Origin: Streptomyces montanisoli | GTDB lineage: Bacteria; Actinomycetota; Actinomycetes; Streptomycetales; Streptomycetaceae | NCBI RefSeq assembly: GCF_017813245.1 | Contig: NZ_JAGIQL010000007.1 | Span: forward strand, 24,140-88,139 | Length of the DNA: 64,000 nt | Direction: 5' to 3' | Translations under genes and position numbers: made by a program | Notes under the pieces: model-generated | The model's input: only the letters and a program-made list of their open reading frames with translations | What the model was told of the DNA's origin: nothing | Databases searched by the model: none | Shown: piece after piece, positions 8,683 through 17,769 of the stretch | How positions within the stretch are numbered: position 1 is the first letter of the stretch | Layout: every line of letters begins with the position of its first letter

Positions 8683-9495
8683 ATGGTTGTGAAAAGCGGA
8701 CACACCGCGGTACGGCAGCTGCGCTACCTGCCCGCCGCGGGATCGCCGTACGGCGTGGAGGTCGTCGACTTCGCCGCGCTGCGTGCCATGGACCCCCAGC
8801 GCCGCCGTGTGCTCCCGCAGCGCCCCGACTTCCACGTCTTCGCCCTGGTCGCCTCCGGCACGGGCCGCCATGAAGCCGACTTCCGCGAGTACCGGCTGAC
8901 GGAGGGAAGCGCCGTGTGGATCAGGCCCGGCACGGTGCACCGGTGGAGCGACGTCGACGCCTGCGACGGCCCGCTCGTGCTGTTCAGGCCGGGCTTCCTG
9001 CCCGCCTCCACGGGGGCGGATGCCACCGGGCCCGTCTGCCGGCACCTGGACAGGCAGCCGCTCGACCTCGCGCTGCTCGCGGCCGGGCACCTGGGCCGCG
9101 AACACGACGCGGCGGCGCGCACGCCGCGCCTCACCTCGCCCGCGCTCCTTTCCCACCTGCTGGCGGCGCTGGTCCTGCGCGCCCTGCCGGACGCACCCGC
9201 CCCGGCGGACGCGCCGCGGGACGGCAGCCGGTACGGCGAGGTGTTCCACGCCTACCGGGCCGCCGTCGAGGAGCACTTCACCGACTGGCACCATGTGGCC
9301 GACTACGCGCGTGCGCTCGGCTACGACGTGCGCACGCTCACCCGGGCGACGCGCACCGCGGCGGGCACCGGTGCCAAGACCTACCTCGACCAGCGCGTCC
9401 TGCTGGAGGCCAAGAGGCTGCTCGCCCACACCGACCTGCCGGTCACCGCCTGCGCCCGGCGCCTCGGCTTCCGGGCCCTCGCCCCTCAGGGATGA
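8683..9495 (+). CDS. AraC family regulator, C-terminally truncated
   Basis: 270 residues. An N-terminal cupin-like sensor domain (about 1-150; FHVFALVASGTGRHEADFREYRL, VWIRPGTVHRWSDV) is followed by the first helix-turn-helix (WHHVADYARALGYDVRTLTRATR) and the start of the second (LLAHTDLPVTACARRLGF). After LGF the reading frame ends in RALAPQG and stops, so the second recognition helix and conserved final helices are missing. I found no continuation in the other two frames. Likely a decayed regulator of the divergent hydrolase gene; DNA binding would be impaired. Start ATG chosen with a weak AAAAGAG site. Confidence 0.75.
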   Translation: MVVKSGHTAVRQLRYLPAAGSPYGVEVVDFAALRAMDPQRRRVLPQRPDFHVFALVASGTGRHEADFREYRLTEGSAVWIRPGTVHRWSDVDACDGPLVLFRPGFLPASTGADATGPVCRHLDRQPLDLALLAAGHLGREHDAAARTPRLTSPALLSHLLAALVLRALPDAPAPADAPRDGSRYGEVFHAYRAAVEEHFTDWHHVADYARALGYDVRTLTRATRTAAGTGAKTYLDQRVLLEAKRLLAHTDLPVTACARRLGFRALAPQG

Positions 9496-9636
9496 GAGGC
9501 GCACGCACTCCAACTGCGACGCCTCGTCATACGGCCCACAGACACACCGATATGACAAGCCTTAAAAAGGGATAAAGCGCCTCATTCGTTCTAGTGTGTG
9601 CCGCGTTCCACTCTTCACACACGAAAAGGACCAATG

Positions 9637-9885
9637 ATGCGCAAGCTCACCCGCGCCGCCGTCGCCGGCGCCCTGGCCGCTCCTCTCCTCATGGCCGCCG
9701 CAGGCGTGGCGTCCGCCGACGAGTCGTCCTACTGCCACCAGAAGACCTCGGCCAACGAGCACGGGGCCTGGTCCGACTCGACCTGCAACAGCGCCCGCAC
9801 GAACGACCGCAACGACTACGGGCGCGGCGGGTACGACCGCTACCGCGGCGGGCTGCTCGGCGGGCTGGTCGACGTCCTCATCTGA
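9637..9885 (+). CDS. Small secreted protein
   Basis: 82 residues: a signal peptide (MRKLTRAAVAGALAAPLLMAAAGVASA) and a ~55-residue mature part with two cysteines (SSYCHQK and DSTCNSA) that could form one disulfide, ending in an RDDYGRGG-like Asn/Arg/Gly-rich stretch. Family unknown; small exported proteins of this kind are common in streptomycetes. ATG at 9637 is 6 nt from AAAGGA; an ATG directly before it is also possible. Confidence 0.75.
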   Translation: MRKLTRAAVAGALAAPLLMAAAGVASADESSYCHQKTSANEHGAWSDSTCNSARTNDRNDYGRGGYDRYRGGLLGGLVDVLI

Positions 9886-9933
9886 GGCTGACGCCCTTCG
9901 GTGGGTCCGCCGGCGTCGGTCGCCGGTGGACGA

Positions 9934-9976
9934 GGAGGCGCGGGGCCGCCCGGTTGCCGGGTGGCCCCGCGCCTCC
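9934..9976. terminator. Bidirectional terminator hairpin
   Basis: A 20-bp stem with a 3-nt loop (9934-9953 with 9957-9976, one G-U pair) lies between the convergent small secreted protein gene and the sortase gene. It is one of the strongest hairpins in the window. Confidence 0.85.
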
Positions 9977-9986
9977 ACGACTTCGA

Positions 9987-10640
9987 TCAGCTCTTCGACG
10001 TGGCGGTGGCGTACACGACGACGTTGTCGCGGTAGGCGTGGCTCGCCTCGTCCCAGCCCGTGCACGTGATCAACCGGAGGCTCGGCCCCGCGGTGGGGGC
10101 GTACACGGAGTCGGGGAAGTCGTCCTGCGGGTACACCGCGACGGCGGTGACGGTGAAGTCGGCGGTCGACTTGTCCTCGCGCTCGACCGCCACGCGCATG
10201 CCGGGCTTCACCGAGCTGAGGGGGTAGAAGGCCGCGGGCCCCTTGGTGGAGTCGACGTGCCCCGCGAGGACGGACGTCCCCCGCTGCCCCGGCGAGGCGG
10301 ACGAGCGCAGCCAGCCCGCCTTCTCCGGGTCGTCGGGCGGCGTTATCCGCCCGCTGTCCGTGGTGTGGATCGGCTCAAGGAGCGCGTGGAGCCCCACCGC
10401 GGATATCGCGACCGAGGTGGGCACGGAGTAGGGCATGGCACGCGTCGGCGGGGTGCCGGCCTGGTGGGCCGGGGCCCTGCTCGGCACGGTGCCCGCACTG
10501 ATCGCGTGGGGCGGCGGGGGTGTCTGGCCGCCGAGCGCGAGCGCGACGGCCAGTGTGCCCGCGAGGGCGCCCGACACGGTCACCGCCGTCCATGCGCGGC
10601 GGTGACCTTTCCCGCGACCCCTACCGGGGCCCGTGCTCAC
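9987..10640 (-). CDS. Class F sortase
   Basis: 217 residues: N-terminal membrane anchor (about 15-40), short linker, and sortase domain with catalytic His (VLAGHVDSTKG), Cys (RLITCTGWD) and a candidate Arg (HAYRDNVVVYA). GTG at 10640 lies 7 nt after CAGGAG. The stop of the upstream surface protein gene is 20 bp away, so the two are probably co-transcribed and functionally paired, attaching that protein to the cell wall. Paralogue of the sortase at 6081, which lacks the arginine. Confidence 0.9.
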   Translation of the reverse strand: MSTGPGRGRGKGHRRAWTAVTVSGALAGTLAVALALGGQTPPPPHAISAGTVPSRAPAHQAGTPPTRAMPYSVPTSVAISAVGLHALLEPIHTTDSGRITPPDDPEKAGWLRSSASPGQRGTSVLAGHVDSTKGPAAFYPLSSVKPGMRVAVEREDKSTADFTVTAVAVYPQDDFPDSVYAPTAGPSLRLITCTGWDEASHAYRDNVVVYATATSKS

Positions 10641-10659
10641 AACGGGCTCCTGCTGGCCG

Positions 10660-11574
10660 TCAGGCACCCGGAAGCGTGCTCTTGCGGCGGCGCAGGGCGA
10701 ACGCCCCTGCCGTGCCGACGAGCAGTGCGGCGCCGGTCCCGAGCAGGGCCGGGTGCTGCAGGCCCTGTGTGCCGCCCTCACCGGCCGCCACGCCGCCGTG
10801 GGCGCCGTCGGTGGTTCCGGGGAGGGTCTGGAACCACAGGAAGGTGTTGGTCGGGATGGGCTTGGTGACACCGGAGTTCGGGTCGGCCGCCAGCTTGTTC
10901 ACGGTGGCGAGGTCCTTGCCCTGCTGGATCTTGGCGAAGGATGCGGGATTCGTGACGCCGACGACGTAGACGGGCCACCACTCGGGCCGGTTGTCGTTGC
11001 GGTCGGTGATGATGTGGTCGTGACCCGGCAGCGGGACGTTCTTCAGGGCGGAGGCCGGCATCTTGAGGGCCGGGGCCAGCCTGGAGAGGTCGATGTTGGT
11101 CGGGTGGTCGACGCAGGGCTTGCCCGCGGGGCACTGGAGCTTCGCCGGTCCGGGCTTGAACAGCGGTACCGGGATGTAGAGCGGGTCGGTCGACTTGATC
11201 GAGTCGGTCCCGGGCGGCACGTGGTTGAACTTGGCGCCGGTCTCGCACTTGCTGGGGGCCGCGGAGGGGACACTGGTGTCGCACCAGAAGTTCTGCGTGT
11301 ACAGGAACTGGGTGGTTTCGCCGTTGAACCAGCCGTCCGTCACACCGATGTTGCGGCACACGTCCTGGGGCTGACCCGTGGTGCACTTGTCCTTCAGCGG
11401 CTGGCGGACGTGGTCGGCCGTGGGGGCGGGACCGAAGCCCGAGTCCGAACCGCCGCCCGTGCCGGGCATCCCGTCGGCCACGGCCGACCCGACGCTGCCA
11501 CCGAACGCGAAGGCCATCGTGGCGACACCCGCTGCCGTACGGACCAGTGCGCGCCGGCCTATCTGCTTGCTCAT
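10660..11574 (-). CDS. Secreted surface protein, probable sortase substrate
   Basis: 304 residues. The N-terminus (GRRALVRTAAGVATMAFAFG) looks like a twin-arginine-type signal peptide. The mature protein has six cysteines, mostly in pairs (DKCTTGQPQDVC, WCDTS..SKCET, LQCPAGKPCVD), suggesting disulfides. An LPGTT motif lies ~50 residues before a C-terminal helix and RRRK tail (LLVGTAGAFALRRRKS). That is a plausible but unusual sorting arrangement. The family is not recognised. ATG at 11574 with AAAGGA upstream; followed by the class F sortase. Confidence 0.75.
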   Translation of the reverse strand: MSKQIGRRALVRTAAGVATMAFAFGGSVGSAVADGMPGTGGGSDSGFGPAPTADHVRQPLKDKCTTGQPQDVCRNIGVTDGWFNGETTQFLYTQNFWCDTSVPSAAPSKCETGAKFNHVPPGTDSIKSTDPLYIPVPLFKPGPAKLQCPAGKPCVDHPTNIDLSRLAPALKMPASALKNVPLPGHDHIITDRNDNRPEWWPVYVVGVTNPASFAKIQQGKDLATVNKLAADPNSGVTKPIPTNTFLWFQTLPGTTDGAHGGVAAGEGGTQGLQHPALLGTGAALLVGTAGAFALRRRKSTLPGA

Positions 11575-11755
11575 CGAGGTGAGTCCTTTCGCGGCCCGGG
11601 CCGCGGCGGCAACGAGGAGGTGCCGGGGCCATCGGGCGGAGGGGCCGGCATCACGGACGCGATGCGGCTTCACGACCAGGATCACGTGGTGTGATCGGCA
11701 TGTCGCGCTGTGATGGCCGACCGGGTGAGCACGCCCCCGGCGCCGGGGCGCACCG

Positions 11756-13006
11756 TCAGGCGAGCGGCGCAGGCGCCGACGGGTGCCGCGCCCGGAACCC
11801 GCCGGGCGGTGTGCCGCCGCGCCACTCCGCGAACACGACCGTGGCGTCGTCGTTCAGCATGCCCTCGTGGTGTGCCATGAGGGCGCGGATCAGCCGCCGC
11901 AGCGTCTCGGCAACCGGCAGCCCCTCGGCCTGCTCCCTGAGGACGAATTCGACGAACCGGGCGAGACCGAATTCGCCGCCGGCCCTGTCCCGGGCCTCGA
12001 TCACACCGTCGGTGTACATCAGGATCCGGTCCTCGGGCTGGAGTTGCTCGTGGCACAGCTTCGTGGTGAGGCCGAGGTCGGTGCCCATCGGGTGGCCGGG
12101 TTCGCACCGCAGCGTCCGCGCCGAGCAGCCGCGGATCAGGACCGGCTCGTGATGGCCCCGGTTGACCCAGGTCAACTCGCCTGAAGCGGTGTCGAGTTCG
12201 GCGAACAGGCCGGTGGCGTAGCGGCCCGTGCCGAACTGGTCGAGCAGTGTGCGCTCGATGACGTTCGTCGTGCCGATCAGCCCGATGCCCTTGCGCCTGC
12301 TGGCCCGGCAGGCGGCCATCGCCAGGTTCGCCGTGAGCCCGGCGGCGCTGTCGTGGCCCATCGCGTCGACAATGGCGAGGTGCAGGCTCTGCCCGGCGAC
12401 GGCGTAGTCGAAGGCGTCGCCCGCGATCTCGTAGGCGGGCTCCATGGTGGCGGCGAGCACGACCTGGTCGTCGGCGAAGGACATGGGCGGCATCAGGGAC
12501 CACTGCATCTCCGCGCTGACGCCCATGGGCCTGGTGCGTACGAGCCGGGCGTACGAGTCGCTTGCCGCACGCTTGGCGACCAGCAGCATCGAGGTCAGCG
12601 ACGCCAGGTCGCGCAGCGCCTCCTCCACGGCGCCGCGGTCGGCCGACGCGCCGATGTCCGCTCGCAGCACACCGATGCGCTCCGTCCCGCCCAGCAGCGG
12701 CAGCCACAATCGGCCGGGTACGTCGCGCGCTGCGGACCCGCCGGTGACGCGTGTGTGCCGGTACACGAGCCCGGCCAGGGTCCCGTCGACCGGGAGTGAC
12801 TCGCCGTCCGCCCCCGCGTTCGCCCCGCGCCCCGTGAGCTCACGCAGCACCTCTTCGCGCAGGTCGACGACGTAGATGTGGACGTTCTCGATCCCTATGG
12901 CCGCCGCGTGCCGTCTCAGGAGCCCGGGCAGCTGCTCCACCCCGACCAGCTGCCCGGCCCGCAGCAGGCTCCGCAGTGTCGACCCGATCGGCGATGGCTC
13001 GGGCAT
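11756..13006 (-). CDS. GAF-SpoIIE/PP2C-type phosphatase
   Basis: 416 residues. A GAF-like sensor domain covers about 20-175 (QLVGVEQLPGLLRRHAAAIGIENVHIYVV .. LTSMLLVAKRAA). A PP2C/SpoIIE catalytic domain follows, with acidic metal ligands in YEIAGDAFDYAV, AIVDAMGHDSAAGL, MYTDGVIEARD and LNDDATVVFAEW. It probably dephosphorylates a serine on a regulatory partner, as in sigma-factor partner switching. ATG 13006 has only a weak GGTGG site; in-frame starts further upstream are possible. No membrane segment with this start. Confidence 0.85.
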   Translation of the reverse strand: MPEPSPIGSTLRSLLRAGQLVGVEQLPGLLRRHAAAIGIENVHIYVVDLREEVLRELTGRGANAGADGESLPVDGTLAGLVYRHTRVTGGSAARDVPGRLWLPLLGGTERIGVLRADIGASADRGAVEEALRDLASLTSMLLVAKRAASDSYARLVRTRPMGVSAEMQWSLMPPMSFADDQVVLAATMEPAYEIAGDAFDYAVAGQSLHLAIVDAMGHDSAAGLTANLAMAACRASRRKGIGLIGTTNVIERTLLDQFGTGRYATGLFAELDTASGELTWVNRGHHEPVLIRGCSARTLRCEPGHPMGTDLGLTTKLCHEQLQPEDRILMYTDGVIEARDRAGGEFGLARFVEFVLREQAEGLPVAETLRRLIRALMAHHEGMLNDDATVVFAEWRGGTPPGGFRARHPSAPAPLA

Positions 13007-13212
13007 GTCAGCACCACCAAGGGCCCAGGCCGGCGCGAACCCGGAGAGCGAGTAGGCCATGGCCCCCGAGAGCCACCCCGGCAGCCGCATCCGGCCACCG
13101 GCACGCGGCGCCCCTCCGGCCGGGAGCGCACGCGGACACCACCACACCAGCCTATCCGCCGCGGCGCGCCGACGGGGCCCGCAGGCTGCGGGGCCCCGCC
13201 CGGCCGCACCCG

Positions 13213-15051
13213 TCAGACGCGGATCTCGGGGCGGTACGTCTCGAACCACGTCCCGAGGTCGAGTGCCCGTTCCAGCAGCATGCGCTGTCCCTGCGTGACG
13301 GCGTCGGCCGCCACGGTCGTGGCCGCCGAAAGGGCCCGCTCGTCGATCAGCCCGACGGCCGGGTGCCCGGCGGTCAGCAGGTCGGCGGCCTGGTCCTGGA
13401 TGGCGGTGACGTAGCTCGGGTCGAACGTCCCCGGGTAGCCGCTCTTCTTGCGGTCGGCCACCGACGCGGGCAGCAGCTCCCTGGTCGCCGCCCGCAGCAG
13501 GCTCTTCTCCCGGCCGTCAAAGGTCTTGAGCGACCACGGCGCGTTGAAGACGTACTGCACGAGGCGGTGGTCGCAGAAGGGCACGCGTACCTCGAGGCCG
13601 ACCGCCATGCTCATCCGGTCCTTGCGGTCGAGCAGGATCTGCACCATGCGCGTGAGGTGAAGGTGGCTGACCACCCTCATCCGCGCGTCCAGGCCGCTCT
13701 CGCCGGGCAGCGGCGGGGTCTCGGCGACGGCCGTGCGGTAGCTGTCCGCGACGTAGGCCTCCAGGTCGAGCACGGCGGCGAGGTCGTCGCTCACCTGGCG
13801 TCCCCCCTGCAGCGACTGGGCGCCGGAGTGCTGCCGGGCCATCCAGGGGAAGGTCTCGGCATGCCGGCGGTCGTCGTGGAACCACGGGTAGCCGCCGAAG
13901 ACCTCGTCCGCCGACTCGCCCGACAGCGCGACCGTCGAGTGCTTGCGGACGGCGGCGAAGAGGAGGTACAGCGAGTTGTCGCGGTCGCCGATGCCCGCCG
14001 GTATGTCCCGCGCGCCCACCGCGGCGCGGCGGACGGCGGGGGCCGACAGTGCGGCGCCGTCGAGGACGATGTCCTCGTGCCGGTTGCCCAGGTGCTCGGC
14101 GACGGCGTGCACGTACGGGGTGTCCTGCGTCGGCGCGACGTCGATCGCCTGGAAGTGCTTGTCCTGGTCGGGGAAGTCGACGGCGAAGCTGCGTACCGTC
14201 TCGCCCTGCGGCGCGAGGTGCAGCGCGGACAGCGCGGTGAGCGCCGACGAGTCGAGGCCGCCCGACAGCAGCGTGCAGCGCGGCACGTCGGCCACGAGCT
14301 GCCGTTTGACGATGTCGTCGAGCAGCTCCCTGACGTGCGCCACGGTCTCCTCGCGGCTGTCGGTGTGCGGCTCCGAGCGCAGCCGCCAGTACGTTCGCCG
14401 GCGCAGGCCGGCCCTGTCGAGCACGATGATCTCGCCGGGCCTGACCTCGCGCATGCCCTCCCAGATCGCCATGCCCGGCGTCTTGACGAAGGAGAACAGT
14501 TCGCGCAGGCCGTCCCGTCCGACGACGGGCGACACGAGCGGGTTGGCGAGGATGGCCTTGGGCTCGGAGCCGAAGACGACGCCGTCGTCCGTCTCGTAGT
14601 AGTAGAAGGGCTTGATGCCCATGCGGTCCCTGACCATCACGAGCCGCTCGCTGCGCGCGTCCCAGATTGCGAACGCATACATTCCGTTCAGGTGCTCGAC
14701 CAGTTCCTCGCCCCATTGCACGTAACCGCGCAACACGACCTCCGTGTCCGAGTCGGTGTCGAACCTGTGGCCCTGGCGGCGCAGCTCGTCACGCAGCTCC
14801 GTGAAGTTGTAGGCCTCCCCGGAGTAGACCATCGACACGTCGCCCTCCGGCGTCCCGACCGTCATCGGCTGGGCGCCGCCCGGCAGATCGATGACGGCGA
14901 GGCGGCGGTGGCCGAGTGCGGCGTGGCGCGCGTACCAGGTGCCTGCCGCGTCGGGGCCGCGGCACGACATCGTCCGCGTCATCGCTTCGAGGTCGTCCCG
15001 GTGGCTGCTCAGGTCGCGCTGGTAGGCGACCCAGCCGGTGATACCGCACAT
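13213..15051 (-). CDS. asnB: Asparagine synthetase (glutamine-hydrolysing)
   Basis: 612 residues. The N-terminal class II glutaminase domain begins Met-Cys-Gly-Ile-Thr-Gly, with the catalytic cysteine exposed after Met removal. It has RGPDAAGTW, GHRRLAVIDL and YSGEAYNF. The synthetase domain has the ATP pyrophosphatase loop LLSGGLDSS and ALSGESADEVFGGYPWF. It makes asparagine from aspartate, ATP and glutamine. ATG 15051 is chosen because Cys2 must follow; an ATG 12 nt upstream would bury it. Alone in its operon. A perfect 12-bp palindrome lies 118 bp upstream. Confidence 0.95.
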   Translation of the reverse strand: MCGITGWVAYQRDLSSHRDDLEAMTRTMSCRGPDAAGTWYARHAALGHRRLAVIDLPGGAQPMTVGTPEGDVSMVYSGEAYNFTELRDELRRQGHRFDTDSDTEVVLRGYVQWGEELVEHLNGMYAFAIWDARSERLVMVRDRMGIKPFYYYETDDGVVFGSEPKAILANPLVSPVVGRDGLRELFSFVKTPGMAIWEGMREVRPGEIIVLDRAGLRRRTYWRLRSEPHTDSREETVAHVRELLDDIVKRQLVADVPRCTLLSGGLDSSALTALSALHLAPQGETVRSFAVDFPDQDKHFQAIDVAPTQDTPYVHAVAEHLGNRHEDIVLDGAALSAPAVRRAAVGARDIPAGIGDRDNSLYLLFAAVRKHSTVALSGESADEVFGGYPWFHDDRRHAETFPWMARQHSGAQSLQGGRQVSDDLAAVLDLEAYVADSYRTAVAETPPLPGESGLDARMRVVSHLHLTRMVQILLDRKDRMSMAVGLEVRVPFCDHRLVQYVFNAPWSLKTFDGREKSLLRAATRELLPASVADRKKSGYPGTFDPSYVTAIQDQAADLLTAGHPAVGLIDERALSAATTVAADAVTQGQRMLLERALDLGTWFETYRPEIRV

Positions 15052-15168
15052 GGTGATCCTCATTCCTTCCGCAAAGGTTGCCTAAGCGAACTGCCCAGCG
15101 GGCCCGCCCGGGCACACCTCCGCGCGCCGCCGGCTCGCGTGGTGTTTCTCACGGCAAAGGAATGGTCA

Positions 15169-15180
15169 CGTAACGTTACG
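15169..15180. promoter_or_regulatory. 12-bp palindrome upstream of asnB
   Basis: CGTAACGTTACG is a perfect palindrome lying between the end of the LLM oxidoreductase gene and the asnB start. It could be an operator for asnB; the binding protein is unknown. Confidence 0.4.
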
Positions 15181-15206
15181 CGTGGCGGTGAGCCGGGCAG
15201 GGCCGG

Positions 15207-16205
15207 CTACTCCAGCGCCGGGATGATCGACTCCCCGTAGGCGTCGATCGTCGCCTCCTTGGCGTCGTGCATGTCGTACAGCGCGAACTGGTCCACGCCC
15301 AAGTCCCGCAGGGCCCGCAGCTTCGCGATGTGGTCCGCCACGCCGCCGAGGACGCAGAAGCGGTCCACGACGGCGTCGGGCACGAAGTCCGCCGACGGGT
15401 TGCCCGCCCTGCCGTGGTGCGCGTAGTCGTAGCCGCGGCGCCGCTCGACGTAGTCCGTCAGCGCCTCGGGTACGGCGCCGGAGTGCGCGCCGTACCTGGC
15501 CACCAGGTCGGCGACGTGGTTGCCCACCATCCCGCCGAACCAGCGGCACTGCTCCCTGGCGTGCGCCAGGTCGTCGCTGACGTAGGCGGGGGCCGCCACG
15601 CACACCGTGAGCGCGGCCGGGTCGCGGCCGGCCTCTGCGGCCGCCGTGCGCGCCGAGGCGATCATCCACGCGGTCAGGTCGGGGTCGGCGAGCTGGAGGA
15701 TCAGCCCGTCGGCCACCCGCCCGGCGAGCGCCAGCGCCTTCGGCCCGTACGCGGCCATCCACACCGGCAGCCGCCCGTCCCGTACCCAGGGCAGGCGCAG
15801 CGGACGCCCGTCCACCAGCGCCTCGCGCCCCTCGGCCAGGTCGCGGATCACGCCGATCGCCTCGCCGAGGCGGGCCAGTGTGTTGGGGGCGCGCCCGGCG
15901 ACGCGCATCGCGGAGTCGCCGCGCCCGATGCCGCACACCGTCCTGTTGCCGTACATCTCGTTGAGCGTGGCGAAGGTGGAGGCCGTCACCTCCCAGGCGC
16001 GCGTGCCCGGGTTGGTCACCATCGGGCCGACCACCAGGCGCTCGGTCTCCGCGAGTACACGGCTGTGGATGACGAACGGCTCCTGCCACAACACCGCGGA
16101 GTCGAACGTCCAGCCGTAGCGGAAACCCGCCGCCTCGGCGCGGCGCATCAGGTCCACGACCCCCTTGGCAGGGGGGTCGGTCTGCAGGACGAGGCCGAAG
16201 TCCAT
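15207..16205 (-). CDS. F420-dependent LLM-class oxidoreductase of a pyrimidine operon
   Basis: 332 residues with a luciferase-like TIM barrel: FGLVLQTDPPAKGVVDL, WTFDSAVLWQEPFVIHSRVL, VGPMVTNPGTRAWEVTAS, CGIGRGDSAMRVAGRAP. These fit the LLM F420-dependent group seen next to dihydropyrimidinase genes. It is last in the amidase-aminotransferase-dihydropyrimidinase run. No classical dihydropyrimidine dehydrogenase is present, so this protein is a candidate for the missing pyrimidine reduction, or for a related side reaction. That role is inference. ATG 16205 has GGAGGT upstream. Confidence 0.85.
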   Translation of the reverse strand: MDFGLVLQTDPPAKGVVDLMRRAEAAGFRYGWTFDSAVLWQEPFVIHSRVLAETERLVVGPMVTNPGTRAWEVTASTFATLNEMYGNRTVCGIGRGDSAMRVAGRAPNTLARLGEAIGVIRDLAEGREALVDGRPLRLPWVRDGRLPVWMAAYGPKALALAGRVADGLILQLADPDLTAWMIASARTAAAEAGRDPAALTVCVAAPAYVSDDLAHAREQCRWFGGMVGNHVADLVARYGAHSGAVPEALTDYVERRRGYDYAHHGRAGNPSADFVPDAVVDRFCVLGGVADHIAKLRALRDLGVDQFALYDMHDAKEATIDAYGESIIPALE

Positions 16206-16287
16206 CGGGCGGTACCTCCTGGAGGTGCTGGACGTACTGGACGTGCTGGGCGTTCGTCGGTGCCCGGGGCCGACGGCCCCGCCCGCG

Positions 16288-17679
16288 TCAGTTCGCGTAC
16301 TGGGGGACCCCGCGCGGCAGGTACGTGCCCTGCCCCGGGTGCCCCACGTACACCCGGTCCTCGATCACGGGGACCCCGCGGGAGAGCACCGTCCTCACGC
16401 GCCCGGTGACCCGCCGGCCCTCGTACGCCGAGTAGTCGACGTTCATGTGGTGCGTCCGCGCGGACATGGTCTGCTCCGCATGCGGGTCGTACAGGACGAT
16501 GTCGGCGTCGGAGCCGGGCGCGATCGTGCCCTTCCTCGGGTAGAGGCCGAACATCCTGGCCGGTGCGGCGCAGGCGATCTCGATCCACCGGCGCAGGCCG
16601 ATGTGGCCGTCGACGACGGCCTGGTGGAGCAGGTCCATGCGGTTCTCGACCCCGGGCAGGCCGTTGGGGATCTTGGTGAAGTCGCCCCGGCCCAGCTCCT
16701 TCTGCCCCTTGAAGCAGAAGGGGCAGTGGTCCGTGGAGACCACCTGCAGGTCGTTGGTGCGCAGGCCCTGCCACAGCGCCGCCTGGTGCTCCGCCGGGCG
16801 CAGCGGGGTGGAGCACACGTACTTCGCCCCTTCGAAGTCCGGCTCGGCCAGGTTGTCCGTCGACAGGAAGAGGTACTGCGGGCACGTCTCGCCGAAGACG
16901 GGGAGGCCGTCGTCGCGGGCGCGCGCCAGCTCGGCGAGGGCCTCGCGCGCCGACACGTGCACCACGTACAGCGGGGCGCCTGCCACCTGGCTGAGCCTGA
17001 TCACCCGGTGGGTGGCCTCCGCCTCAAGGAGCGCCCTGCGCACCTCCCCGTGGTACCGCGGGTCCCGCTCGCCGCGTGCCAGCGCCTGCTCGGCCAGCAC
17101 GTCGATCGCGAGGCCGTTCTCCGCATGGGTCATCACCAGGCCGCCGTTGGCCGCCGCGCGCTGCATGGCCCTGAGGATCTGCCCGTCGTCGGAGAGGAAG
17201 ACCCCCGGGTAGGCGGTGAACAGCTTGAACGAGCTGACGCCGAGCGAGACGAGCCGGTCCATCTCCTTGAGGGACGACTCGTTCACGTCGGACATGATCA
17301 TGTGGAAGCCGTAGTCGATCGCGCACTTCCCCTCCGCCTTGGCGTGCCAGGCGTCGAGCCCCTCCTGGAGGGAGCCGCCCCTGGGCTGGATGGCGAAGTC
17401 GACGATGGTCGTCGTGCCGCCCCAGGCCGCGGCCCTCGTCCCGGTCTCGAAGGTGTCGGACGCGAGGGTGCCGCCGAAGGGCATCTCCATGTGGGTGTGG
17501 GCGTCCACCCCGCCCGGGATCACGTAGGTGCCCGTCGCGTCGATGACGCGGTCGGCGCTCCACCCGTGGCTGCCGTGGGCGGCGATACCGGCCACGTGCG
17601 CGCCGTCGACCAGCACGTCGGCGTGGAGCTCGTCGGCGGCGGTGAGGACAAGGCCGCCGGTGATCAGGGTGCGTGTCAC
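16288..17679 (-). CDS. hydA: Dihydropyrimidinase / D-hydantoinase
   Basis: 463 residues, the usual length. Metal ligands of the amidohydrolase barrel are visible: HxH in VDAHTHMEMPF, the lysine to be carbamylated in SSFKLFTAYPG, His in MTHAENG and VVHVSARE, and Asp in VVSTDHCPF. It hydrolyses dihydrouracil or dihydrothymine to N-carbamoyl-beta-amino acids, the second step of reductive pyrimidine breakdown. GTG 17679 has GGAG 8 nt upstream. The flanking amidase and aminotransferase genes support the pathway assignment. Confidence 0.94.
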   Translation of the reverse strand: MTRTLITGGLVLTAADELHADVLVDGAHVAGIAAHGSHGWSADRVIDATGTYVIPGGVDAHTHMEMPFGGTLASDTFETGTRAAAWGGTTTIVDFAIQPRGGSLQEGLDAWHAKAEGKCAIDYGFHMIMSDVNESSLKEMDRLVSLGVSSFKLFTAYPGVFLSDDGQILRAMQRAAANGGLVMTHAENGLAIDVLAEQALARGERDPRYHGEVRRALLEAEATHRVIRLSQVAGAPLYVVHVSAREALAELARARDDGLPVFGETCPQYLFLSTDNLAEPDFEGAKYVCSTPLRPAEHQAALWQGLRTNDLQVVSTDHCPFCFKGQKELGRGDFTKIPNGLPGVENRMDLLHQAVVDGHIGLRRWIEIACAAPARMFGLYPRKGTIAPGSDADIVLYDPHAEQTMSARTHHMNVDYSAYEGRRVTGRVRTVLSRGVPVIEDRVYVGHPGQGTYLPRGVPQYAN

Positions 17680-17769
17680 GACTCGTCTCCGTTCGCGATC
17701 GGCTTGCACGGCTTGCGGGGGCCCTCCAGCCCGCGGCCCGGCGCCTCGCGGCCCGGCGCCCCGAGGGCT

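Noticed and set aside
17715..17765. Short direct repeat GCGGCCCGGCGCC between hydA and the aminotransferase gene.
   Set aside because: A single GC-rich repeat in a short intergenic gap; no further copies, and no sign of a CRISPR or insertion element.
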